Positions 36,914 to 47,102 of a DNA stretch of 64,000 nucleotides are shown here, piece by piece. The number at the start of each line of letters is the position of its first letter. Position 1 is the first letter of the stretch. The stretch covers positions 2,850,924-2,914,923 of the forward strand of contig ML213503.1 in NCBI GenBank assembly GCA_004369045.1, read 5' to 3'. The DNA is from Heliocybe sulcata. Taxonomy: Eukaryota; Basidiomycota; Agaricomycetes; Gloeophyllales; Gloeophyllaceae. The notes below the pieces were generated by a model. That model was given only the letters and a program-made list of their open reading frames with translations. It ran no database searches and was not told the DNA's origin. A program made the translations under genes and the position numbers.

Positions 36914-38448
36914 ATGAAGTACTCCACCATCCTCGCTGTCGCCTCTGCCCTCGCTGTCTCTGTGGAGGCGCGCCCGATGACCCGCCGTGCTGCCAGTGCT
37001 GATGTGCAGAAGCAGAACGCCCAGCAGGCCGCTCAGCTCAAGTAAGCCTCGACGAAATATTCCGCCGGGAAGCTCGCTGATCTCCGTTTTAGCCAACAAT
37101 TCCAAAGCATGACAGTCGGCCAGACTTGCACGGCCGGTACCAACGCCTGCATCAACGGCCAATTCGCCATGTGCGTCAATGGCAAGATGGCCGCCACGGG
37201 CTGCGCGGGTGGAACAACGTGAGTTCCTGTCCATACAATTACATCTGTTGTCGATCCTTCTTTGTCCCATTGTTCATCTGCTTATCTGATAAATCTTCTG
37301 TTGTTTCCGTCTTTGTGCGACATCTCATCAACGATTGATGGAATGCTGATATTAACCTTAATATAGTTGCGCAGCCGTGCCCCTCGTTAACAGCGCTGGT
37401 ACCTCCATCGTCTGCGACGTTCAGTCGGACATCAGTGCTCGCTTTGCGGCAGCCGGCGTTACCAACACCGGGTTGACCGGGTCTGCCGCCGCTGCTTCCA
37501 GCGGAGCCATCTCCAGTGCTGCTGCTAGCACCAAGGCTGTCTCTAGCGCAGCTGCCACTGCTTCGGGTGCCGTCACCAGCTCGGTTGCCTCGGTCACGTC
37601 TAGCTCGGCGGTAAGTCGTCCCGTGCGAATTAGATTTGTAGTCTAATTCCCTTCCCTTCAGGCTGCCGCCACGAGTGCTGCCAACAATGCAGGCACCGGA
37701 ACCGCTGCCGGCAACAACAACAATTCGACGGGCGCCACGGGTGACGCCCAGTCCTCCCTGACGCTCCTGCAGTCCGTCCTTGCGACCGGTTTCGAGAACG
37801 ACGGCCAGTCGCAGCCCACTGCGGGCCAGGTCGCGTCCAAGACGTCCTCGAACAACTTTATCAACTTCTGCGCGACGGTATCGAACCTGCCGATCACCAA
37901 CGGCCAGCAGGTCAAGACGGGCTCGTGCAACCCCGCGCCGATGGGCGTGATCGCGTCGACGGCGAACATGCCGTCGAGCAAGTTCCAGTTCCCGACGAAC
38001 GGGGGGAGCGTCAAGGCGAACACGGCGTTCACGATCAAGATGGCGATCAGCAACATGGACACGGGCTTTTTCGTGAACGCGAACGAGAACTACTTTGCGG
38101 CGCCGCAGTTTACGAACGCGCAGGGGCAGATACAGGGGCACAGCCATGTGGTCGTCGAGCAGCTGACGTCGCTGAACCAGACGGAGCCGACGGACCCGAC
38201 CAAGTTTGCGTTCTTCAAGGGGCTTAATGCCGCGGCGCAGGGCGGGGTCTTGACGGCGGACGTCACGAGCGGGCTGCCCGCCGGTGCGTACAGGCTCGCG
38301 TCCATTAACTCGGCGGCGAACCACCAGCCTGTTCTGGTCGCCGTCGCGCAGCACGGGTCGCTCGACGACATGATCTACGTGCGTCTCTTCCCTCGATGCC
38401 CCCCTAATGTCGTACTAATACTCTCTGCTTCAGTTCACCGTCGAATAA
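36914..38448 (+). CDS. Secreted protein with CBM19-like cysteine domain
   Basis: Five exons (36914-37041, 37093-37218, 37367-37610, 37662-38378, 38434-38448) give 409 residues. The N-terminus is a signal peptide (MKYSTILAVASALAVSVEAR), then a dibasic site (TRRA). A small Cys-rich domain follows (TCTAGTNACINGQFAMCVNG ... GCAGGTTCAAVPL), resembling the chitin-binding module CBM19 of fungal chitinases. Next is an Ala/Ser/Thr linker of about 90 residues, probably O-glycosylated, and a C-terminal domain of about 220 residues (SSLTLLQSVLATGFENDGQ, FINFCATVSNLPITNGQQV, GHSHVVVEQLTSLNQTEPT, ASINSAANHQPVLVAVAQHG) common in basidiomycete secreted proteins of unknown function. Likely located at the cell wall or outside. 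The gene is complete and sits between the two HAD copies. A similar protein is sometimes annotated as ribosomal protein s17, which the sequence does not support. Confidence 0.8.
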
Positions 38449-38979
38449 ACAAAGGCGCTCGCCGCCGACCGCACCTAAAAGTCCAACTTAGGGGCATCCG
38501 CTCATTTGTCACGTCTCGCTCACGCATCCCGCTTTCGTATCTATTGGGTATTTATTGGCCGCCGATCTGCTTCGACAGCAGCTGGGGTGCTGTGTATCGT
38601 TAGTCTGTCTGGTTGTTTTTCTTTTTTGCTGTCTGTAGGTCTTGTCAACTGAGTTGTACGAGCGGGAATCGAGATATATCAAAATATACCAAAAAAAAGA
38701 TAGAAAAGCGTGAACATGCGGTTGAAAGCAACCGTCGGTGCATAGTATCTCGAGCTTCGTCAAGGCAGCTGCGTAGGGTATCCTGTATATATTGTTTCTA
38801 TCTATCACGACACGACCACCACATTCTAGCAGTCCAGCATACAAGATACAAGTATTCAATCCTATTCATCTAACTCGTGCGGAAACGCCAACTTATCGTA
38901 CACATGATATCCATCCATCTTATCCGGGACAATACTAGCAGTCATCTATACAATCCACTCATCTACTGCAGACAGGGAG
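38449..38979. other. 3' region of the CBM19-like gene
   Basis: About 530 bp with no gene. The first 300 bp should be the 3' UTR and terminator; a polyA-like aaaaaaaaga run is at about 38691. Cassette C1 begins at about 38980. Confidence 0.4.
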
Positions 38980-40804
38980 CCAGAGGAACGTCGTCGTCAT
39001 CATACACGCACACACACAGGAAAGAGCAGTAAGGGCGAGGGGTCGTTCATAACTGTAGCCCGGGGGAGCGTAGGCACGTCTTGAACGGAATGGTCAGTGT
39101 CAGGGGAAGGCAGAGGCGGCGGTCGTCCGTAAGGGTAGCCCGGGGGAGCGTAGGCGTCTTGTGAACCGAAGTTGAGGAAGGGAGAAGGTGGAATTTGTCC
39201 GTAAGGATAGCCCGGGGGAGCATAGGCGTCTTGCGGTTAGACGTTGGAGGAAGCGAGGGCATTGAGCGGTTATCCGTAAGGGTAGCCCGGGGGAGCGTAG
39301 GCGTCTCGTGGATCAAAGTCAAGGAAAGTGAAGGCAGCAGTTGTCCGTAAGGATAGCCCGAGGGAGCGTAGGCGTCTTGCGGACCAAAGTTGAGACGAAG
39401 TTGAGAAAGGCAGAAGGCGGAAGTCGTCCGTAAGGATAGCCCGGGGGAGCGTAGGCGTCTTAAGGATCCAATTTGCAGGAGTGTTAGCTAAGAAGGCAGT
39501 CCAGAGCGTAGTTCGGGGGGGCGTAGACTTATCGTGGACTTCATGCTTGACGGCGAGCTACAAGAGAAGTGATTTAGATCGAGGTACAAGGGATGCAAGA
39601 CACTACTCACTTGTTTATCCGTGGCCCCTTACGCCTCAAGGGCTGCACGGGTGGTCTCGCCATTGACCACAGTGATGATATTGCTACTACTATCCGACCA
39701 GTTCGGTCAGGTTCGCGCACTGCTATATAAAGGACATAAATAAGATTATTCAGGAAAATGAAGATATATGCTCACTTTTCGACCGGGACCCCTTACGTCT
39801 TGAGGGTCAGTCCGGTGGGCATATGATTTTGTGCCAGTAGGTAGGTAGTCAAGAATAACTTGCTGAGTGAGGATACTGGAAGGTTGGACAGTAATCCTTT
39901 GATATCGAAGATGGGCTAGAAGGGATACAACTTAGATCGTTCTGTGAGAGGAGGAAGGTAATACTCACTTGTTCGTCCGCGGCTCCTTGCATCTTAAGAG
40001 CTTCGCGGGTGGTCCCGCCGTCGACCACAGTGGTATCATTGCGACACTATCCGACCAGGTCGGACAATGCCGCATATGATGACCACGTACATGACAGGAT
40101 GCTGTCAAAAGAGATCCATCAGTACATATTCTTTAGAACATCTGTGCATGCTGATCACCATTCCAGATGCAAGGACATGCACCCATTGTCCAGCAATGGC
40201 ATAGAAGAGTGGGGAGAGAGTTGGAAGAGAGGAGTAGGGGAGGAAGACGGCGCCCGCGCTGTGAGGAAGAGTGAGGCGGGGAGGACGGTATTTATCCCTG
40301 TCTACTGGCGGCTGACACGATGTAGAGCGTGTTTCTGGGCGTGTTCGAGGCCCGTCAAACTGTCACAGACGACAGGCGGCTGCCTGTATGACAATATGGT
40401 CAGAATTGAAATATTCCCGACAGCAAGTTGGTATTGAACTCTTACCAGACCAATCACCCAGTTACTTGAGCATACAATATACCGTTGACACACAAAACTC
40501 CATCTCCTTATGAAATCAATATCGTACCCCCGTGCAAGTATACGACGTACGAAGTCAGTTCAGCCGAAGTCGTGCTGAGTTTCCGACTTTCGCTTTGAAA
40601 AATTGATGCTTGCTGCGGGAATAGCTCTGGCGTAGTATGTTGTGGGACATTCTTTATTATCGACAGGTATCCCTGGCAGCGCAAGTAACGATTGAAGAAG
40701 AAGAAGAGCATCCTCGAAGATATTGGTGACATGTCGTGTACGTCACGTGGGGTGACTGTCACCCTCGCCTTGGCGGGCGCCGCCGCCCGCCCGCCTTCGG
40801 TCAC
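38980..40804 (-). repeat. Composite repeat cassette, copy C1 (type II, 5'-complete, 3'-truncated)
   Basis: Reads right to left. tRNA-like promoter about 40403-40465 on the minus strand (A box decayed); TATA box 40289-40295; module 1 about 39970-40050; module 2 about 39780-39825; module 3 type II about 39610-39690; minisatellite 39055-39475. The roughly 350 bp that elsewhere join the minisatellite to the HAD 3' end are missing, so it is truncated at the left. The outer end contains the palindrome ggtgactgtcacc (40751-40763) and stops at ggtcac (40799-40804). Confidence 0.78.
40772..40791. repeat. GC-rich 8-bp hairpin at the C1 outer end
   Basis: GGCGGGCG and CGCCCGCC are perfect inverted repeats around a 4-nt loop (CCGC). 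The equivalent position in copy D2 (about 47090) lacks the hairpin, so it is an insertion or local expansion in this copy. Confidence 0.7.
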
Positions 40805-41186
40805 CAGAGTATAGGTGTGGAAGAAATGTTTTGTTCCTGTACTCATTGCTAACTTTCGAACCGTAGGGCCTTTATGGATGACTTACCAGCGGAACCTGTA
40901 CCAAAGCAAGCCCGCCAGTTGTAAAAACTGCCGCCAATCAATTCCAATGTGAAGACCGCGACTGGGAGGACTTTCAAGAAGAGGCCGGACTCTGATGGTC
41001 AATGTCAAGTCATCGTGGCTAGATGCCTGTGCCTTGTAGCGAAAGATCTCAATGTCTCCTGGTTTATTCTAACTGCTCGTTCCTTCTGGAAGTGGGGCCA
41101 TAAGAAAGGTCTCCTGCAACGGGGCTTCCTCCGTCGCGTTCTGGTCAGAACTAATATTCTATGGCGGGGTCACCTGTCCGCGCAAA
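40805..41186 (+). repeat. HAD copy 2 upstream region, duplicated at 47103-47448
   Basis: This region before the HAD start matches 47103-47448 closely: shared text includes agaagaggccggactctgat and ataagraa followed by ctcctgcaacgg. The right-most 80 bp match the upstream side of HAD copy 1. It should include the HAD promoter; no clear TATA box is seen. Confidence 0.65.
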
Positions 41187-42538
41187 ATGCCTACCATTAC
41201 AGTAGACGCAGTAAGAAATTCCATGTCTGGACTCACAAGGTCCTATCATGTACTGATGTTCACCAGATTCTGTTCGACATGGACGGGTCAGTTGCCGTCT
41301 CTACTATCGTCATCAGCAAGTGTCCTGACCATCAGGTGCTCACATCTAACGACCGGCCATCGACCTCGCATCTCTCCATCTGCGCCCTCAACACGTCGTC
41401 CTTGGCATCGCAGCACACTGATCGATTCAACCCCGGGCGTGCTCAAAGCCTGGTCGACCTTCGCCGCCGACTACGGCCTCACCAACGGCGCTGAGATCGC
41501 GCACAAGTCGCACGGCTGCCGTCTCTACGACACCCTCAAAGAGTGGTGCCAAATCAACGACGAAGGCAAGCTCCAGGCACAACTCGAACCCATGCGGTTG
41601 GTACGAGACATGTGGCGCACTTAACTCGGTTCCCGTAGTCAGAGATCGTGCGCTTAGAAGATGAGGTGATCGAAGGCGGGCCCGTCGTCCTCCCCGGCGC
41701 ACTCGACCTGATCCATCAAGCGAGTACCCCGACGTCCGTATCGCATCTCCCAGTTCATCATAACAGTGCAGGATACCACTCGGCCCCGTGGCTGTCGCAC
41801 CCTCCATCTGGTGGGTACCTTGACAGTACCGGGTTCTCTGTCTGTCTGATGAGCTTCCACCTATCTGATAAGCCACCAAATAATCCGGGTAACTACAGCT
41901 CGAAGCCGGTCGCGCCACTGGATCCCCATCTTACGGCTGGACCATAGTCACATCTGGTACGTATTCGCCCTGCATCATCACACCCATACTCCTCGTAACC
42001 CGGCTAACCACCACACCGCCATACACCGTACCTCGTTCATCAAACATACTCCCAGCAACCAACATCTACACCCCCAAAGCCCTCTCCCGCTGCGGCATCC
42101 ACCTGCCCCCAGCCGGGCCCCTCACCTCCAACGACGTCGCCAACGGCAAACCGCACCCCGACCCCTAACTCGCAGGCGCGAAGAAATGCGGCGTCGATCC
42201 CACTAAATGTGCGCTCACCCCCAGCCTCGAACGCGATGTTGCTTGCTGAATACTAATAACGTGATGTATGCATAGGCGTGGTAGTCGAAGACGCGCCCTC
42301 GGGCATTAAATCCGGGCACGCAGCAGGCGCGCAGACGCTCGCGGTGTGCACATCGCATACGAGGGCTGCCCTCCTCGACTCGGGATGCAACCCGGATCAT
42401 ATTGTCAACGATCTAACGAAGTACGTGCCCTTCCCTCCCGTTGTGGGACGAGTTGGCTGATTGGTTCTCTGCATGAGTAGGGTCAGCGCGAGGTGGGTTG
42501 AAGCTAAAGTAGAAGTCACGATAGACGAGTCTGAGTGA
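41187..42538 (+). pseudogene. HAD-superfamily phosphatase, decayed second copy
   Basis: An inverted near-copy of the gene at 34908-36263 with the same exon layout: 41187-41210 (MPTITVDA), 41267-41286 (ILFDMDG), third exon from 41414 (TLIDSTPGVLKAW), later exons with WTIVTS, the TNIYTPKALSRCG part and the motif IV exon (VVVEDAPSGIKSG), ending with the last exon at 42536-42538 (tga). Differences from copy 1 indicate loss of function: an in-frame stop replaces Tyr in HPDPYLAGAKK, the cap-domain HGRR is HGCR, and the donor after DEGKLQ is GC (cag|gcacaa) instead of GT. Motifs I and IV are preserved. Without the motif III lysine-bearing helix end, the product would lack about 80 residues. Confidence 0.8.
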
Positions 42539-44816
42539 AGCAAGAATATGGGCGGTGATGACTATTTGGAGGCTATACTAGAGTACACCAGGACAGACAG
42601 GACCAGATACAATACCCGGTCTACTGAAACAGATACTAAGGCACCTGTTAATATCGAACGCGCTCTATATTGTTTGCATATATGAAAATACAGTCCTATC
42701 CTACAGTCTACAAATCTAATCCGAACCGAAGCTGTTTGCAGCACACTTGAATGCAATCCAAGAAGAAACGTCAACCTGTCGTACACACACCACACTTTCA
42801 TATCCAATTCAACCGAATCCTAACAGTCACAGATACAAATCCAATCCAGTCCAATCACGAACAACCGAGGAGAAACGCAAGCCGTCGTCCATAATCATAT
42901 ACACGAGAAATGAAGCAAGAGGCGGGGTGAAGGATTGTCCAGACTGTAGCCCGGGGGAGCGTAGGCGCGTCGTTGAACAGAATAGTCAGAGGTAGGGGAA
43001 GGCAGAGGCAGGTTGTCCATAAGGGTAGCCCGGGGGAGCGTAGGCGTCTTGCGCGTGGAAGGTGAGGAAGGCAGAAGGCGGAGGTCGTCCGTAAGAATAG
43101 CCCGGGGAGAGTAGGCGTCTTGTGGATGAAAGTTGGAGAAGGTAAAAGTGCTGGTCGTCCGTAAGGATAGCCCGGGGGAGCGTAGGCGTCTTGCGAACGG
43201 AAGTTGAAGAAGGCAGCAGGCGGAAGTTGTCCGTAAGGGTAGTCCGGAGGAGCGTAGACGGCTTGCGGATAAGGAGATCGTTCGAAAAGGTAGGGCGTAG
43301 GCGTCTTGCGCATGGAAGTTGGAGAAGGCAGAGGTGGTCATCGTCCGTAAGGGTAGCCCGGGGGAGCGTAGGCATCTTGCGAACCTGAGTCAGAGAAGGC
43401 GAAACTAAGGAGAGTCAGGAGGAACGTAGGCGGCGTGCGGCAAGAAGTTGATAGAGGCAGAAGGCTGAAGTCGTCCGTAAGGATAGCCCGGGGGAGCGTA
43501 GGCGTCTTAGGGATCCAATTTGCAGAAGCTGTAGTTAAGAAAGCAGTCCAGAGAGCAGTTCGGGGGAGCGTAGACTTGTCATGGACTTTATGCTTGACGG
43601 CGACCTACAAGAGAAGGTGAATAAGATCGAGGTACAAGGGATGGGAGACACTACTCACTTGTTTATTCGTAGCCCCTTATGCCTCAAGGGCTGCACGGGT
43701 GGTCTCGCCGTTGACCACAGTGGTGATATTGCCACTACTATCTGACCAGGTCAGACAGGTTTGTGTACTGCTATATAGGAGAGATAAGCAAGGTCATTCG
43801 TGAAAATGAAGATATATGCTCACTTTTCGACCGGGACCCCTTACGTCTTGAGGGCCATTCCGGTGGGCAAATGACGTTATGCCCGTCAGTAGGTAGTCAA
43901 GGATAACTTGCTGAGCGAGGATACTGGAAGGTTGAACAGTAATGCTTTGATACTGAAGATGGGCTAGAACGGAATCAAATTAGATCGTTCTGTAGTAGGG
44001 AGGAAGACGATACTCACTTGTTCGTTCGCGGCCCCTTGCGCCTCAAGGGCTGCGAGGGTGGTCTCGCCGTCGACCACAGTGGTATCATTGCGACACTATC
44101 CGACCAGGCCGGACAGCACCGCATATGATGGCCACGTACATGACACAATGCTGTCAAAAGATATTCATCAGTGCATAGTCTTTAGAACATCTGTGAATGC
44201 TAGGCACCATTCCAAATGCGGGTACATGCACCCATCGTCCAGCAATGGTATGGAAGAGTAGAGAGAGGCTTGGAAGAGAGGAGTAGGGAGGAGAGACGGC
44301 GCCTGCGCTGTGAGGAAGAGTGAGGTGGAGAGAGCGGTATTTATGGCTTTCCTCTGGCGGCTGACATGAGTGTTCGAGGCCCGTCAAAATGTCATCGACG
44401 ACAGGCGGCTGGTTGTGAGATAATACGGTCAGAATCGAAATATTTCCGACAGCGAGCTGGTTATTGAACTCTTACCAGAACCACCACTAGGCTACATGGG
44501 CATTAACATAACATGCTTTATTTACAAGCAGAATCATATACCTTTGACTACAAAAGAGATCGAAGAACGTAAGTGCGATTATCCAATATGTGAAGTCAAA
44601 TCAGACCAAGTAGCGTTCGAATTTCAGCGCTGAAGTTCTGTCTTGAATTGCAAGACCTGTTGGAGTACGAGTAGGCCAAGTGAATACTACTTCCTTTACT
44701 GAGCGAAAGCATAGAGTCGCCATCGGTGTTCAATCAATGGCAGGCTCTGATGATGCGAATATGACAAAGCGCGAGGAGGGTCCCGTACTCATGTCACGTG
44801 TGGCCACTCGGACGCG
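42539..44816 (-). repeat. Composite repeat cassette, copy D1 (type II)
   Basis: Directly follows the HAD copy 2 stop and is convergent with it. In its own direction: tRNA-like promoter on the minus strand (A box 44484-44494, B box 44432-44440), TATA box 44338-44344, module 1 about 44010-44095, module 2 about 43820-43865, module 3 type II about 43640-43760, minisatellite 42945-43510 with about nine units, then about 400 bp to the HAD stop. It is the best place to see the junction HAD gene-cassette. Confidence 0.82.
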
Positions 44817-45001
44817 TCTCGCGGTGTGGCACCTATCCTCGAGTCAGGGGTGTAACCAGTATTACATTGTAAAGAACCTGAAAGCACGCGCGTTTCCCCT
44901 CCCGTTGTGGGGCCAGTTGGCTGATGAATCCTCTGCGTGGGTAGAGTCAGCCCGAGGTGGATCGAAGGTAAAGTAGAAGCCGCGAAGACGAGTCTGAGTG
45001 A
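44817..45001 (+). pseudogene. HAD phosphatase 3'-end fragment between D1 and D2
   Basis: Plus-strand remnant with decayed text of the region encoding LAVCTSHTR and ESGCNPDYIVNDLTK, intron text ttcccctcccgttgtgg, and a final exon ending gacgagtctgagtga. It shares its internal deletion with 32457-32645. Confidence 0.78.
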
Positions 45002-47102
45002 TGCAAGGACATTGGCGTTGAAGGCTACTTGGAGGCTATACTAGAGTAGACCAGGATAGACAGGACCCAATACAGTGAAACACTAGTCACTGAGGCACCT
45101 GTTAATATCGGATGCGCTATATATTGTTTGCATTTATCAAGATACAGATCACACACAGTCATACTCGAACCTATCCAAGAAGAAGTATCATGCTATCGTA
45201 TACACATCAAACTCTCGCACCCAATCTAACAGTCACAGATATGCATCTAGTCCAGTCTAGTCACATACAACCGAGAAGAAACACAAGCCATCGTCCATAG
45301 TCATACACACAAGAGATAACACAAGAGGGGTGAAGGGTGGTCCAGACTGTAGCCCGGGGGAGCGTAGGCGCGTCGTGAACAGCATAGTCGGAGTTGGAAG
45401 AAGGTGGAAGAAGGTTGTCCGTAAAGGTAGCCCGGGGGAGCGTAGGCATCTTGCGGATAGAAGTTGGAGGACGCGGAGGTGGTGGTCATCCATAAGGGTA
45501 GCCCGGGGGAGCGTAGGCGTCTTGCGGATGGACGTTGAAGTTGGCAGAGGCGGTGGTTGTCCGTAAGGATAGCCCGGGGGAGCGTAGGCGTCTTGCGGAT
45601 CGAAGTAGGAGAAGGCAGAGGTGGCAGTCGTCCGTAAGGATAGCCCAGGGGAACGTAGGCGTCTTGCAGATTGAAGTTCGAGAAGGCGGAGGAGATCGTC
45701 CGAAAGGGTAGCCCGGGGGAGCGTAGGCGTCTTGCGGATTGAAGTTCGAGAACGTGGAGAAGAAGATCGTCCGAAAGGATAGCCCGGGGGAGCATAGGCG
45801 TCTTAAGGATCCAATTTGCAGGAATTGTGATTGAGAAGGCAGTCCAGAGCGTAGACTTGTCGTGGAATTCGTGCCTGACGTCGGCGAGCTACAAGAGAAG
45901 TGACTTAGGTCGAGGTACAAGGAACGGAAGACACTACTCACTTGTTTATTTGTGGCCCCTTACGCCTCAAGGGCTGCACAGGTGGTCTCGCCGTTGACCA
46001 CAGTGGTGATTGCTACCACTATCCGACCAGGTCGGACAGGTTCGCACACTGCTATATAGGACAGATAAGCAAGATCATCCGGGAAGATGAACATATATGC
46101 TTACTTTTTGACCGGGACCCCTTACGTCTTGAGGGCCATTCCGGTGGGAGTGTGTTTTGACTTTGCTAGTAAGTCGGTATTCAAGTGTATGAGGATACTG
46201 GAAGGGTCAACAGTAATCCTTTGATATTGAGGCGGGCTGGAAGAGATCAATATTAGATCGCTCTGTAAGAGGACGAAGACAATACTCACTTGTTCGTCCG
46301 CGGCCCCTTGCGCCTCAAGGGCTGCGCGGGTGGTCTCGCCGTCGACCACAGTGGTTTCATTGCGACACTATCCGACCAGGCCGGAGAATGCCGCATATGA
46401 TGACCACGTACATGACACGATGCTGTCAAAAGAGATCCATCAGTACATATTCTTTGGAATATCTGTGCGTGCTGATCACCATTCCAGATGCGAGTATATG
46501 CACCCACTGTCCAGCAATGGTATGGAAGAGTAGGGAGAGAGTTGGAAGAGAGGAGTGGAGAAGTAGAGAAGACGCCAGCGCTGTGAGGAAGAGTGAGGCG
46601 GAGAGGGCGGTATTTATACCTTCCTTCTGGTGGCTGGCAAGAAGCAGAGCGTGACCCGAGGCTCGTTCGAGGCCCTCAAATCTGTCATTAACGACAGGCG
46701 GCTGGCTGTATGACAATATGGTCAGAATCGAAATCTTTCCGACAGCGAGCTGGTATTGGACTCTTACCAGAACTACCACCGGGCTTTCCTGAGCACAGGA
46801 TTCTCTGTTCGCTAGCGCACTCCCACCCCGTCTTTGTAAACAAGACCGTACCACCGCGCAAAATGTACGATGCCCGAAGTCGGTTCAGCCAAAGTTGTGC
46901 TGATAGTCCAGAAAGAATCGGCTTTGCCCGGCTGTCAAAACCGACGCCTTCTGAAGTAATGACTATGTCATAGTAGATTGTAGTCCATTCGTTGTTATCG
47001 ACAGGTAAGCATGGGCCCTGGCAGTGCAAGTAAGGATTTAAGGAAATTGGTAACATGTCGTGTACGTCACGTGGGGTGACTGTCACCCTCGCATTCGGTC
47101 AC
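45002..47102 (-). repeat. Composite repeat cassette, copy D2 (type II)
   Basis: tRNA-like promoter on the minus strand (A box about 46776-46786, B box 46725-46733), TATA box 46611-46617, module 1 about 46280-46370, module 2 about 46100-46150, module 3 type II about 45950-46035, minisatellite 45350-45815 with seven units. In module 1 the reading VVDGETTRAALEAQGAADEQ is open up to the GT donor. The outer end has ggtgactgtcacc (47075-47087) and stops at ggtcac (47097-47102). Confidence 0.8.

Noticed and set aside
28355-47102. An LTR-type or other retroelement behind the cassette array
   Set aside because: No reverse transcriptase, integrase or long terminal repeats were seen; similarity is between whole cassettes.
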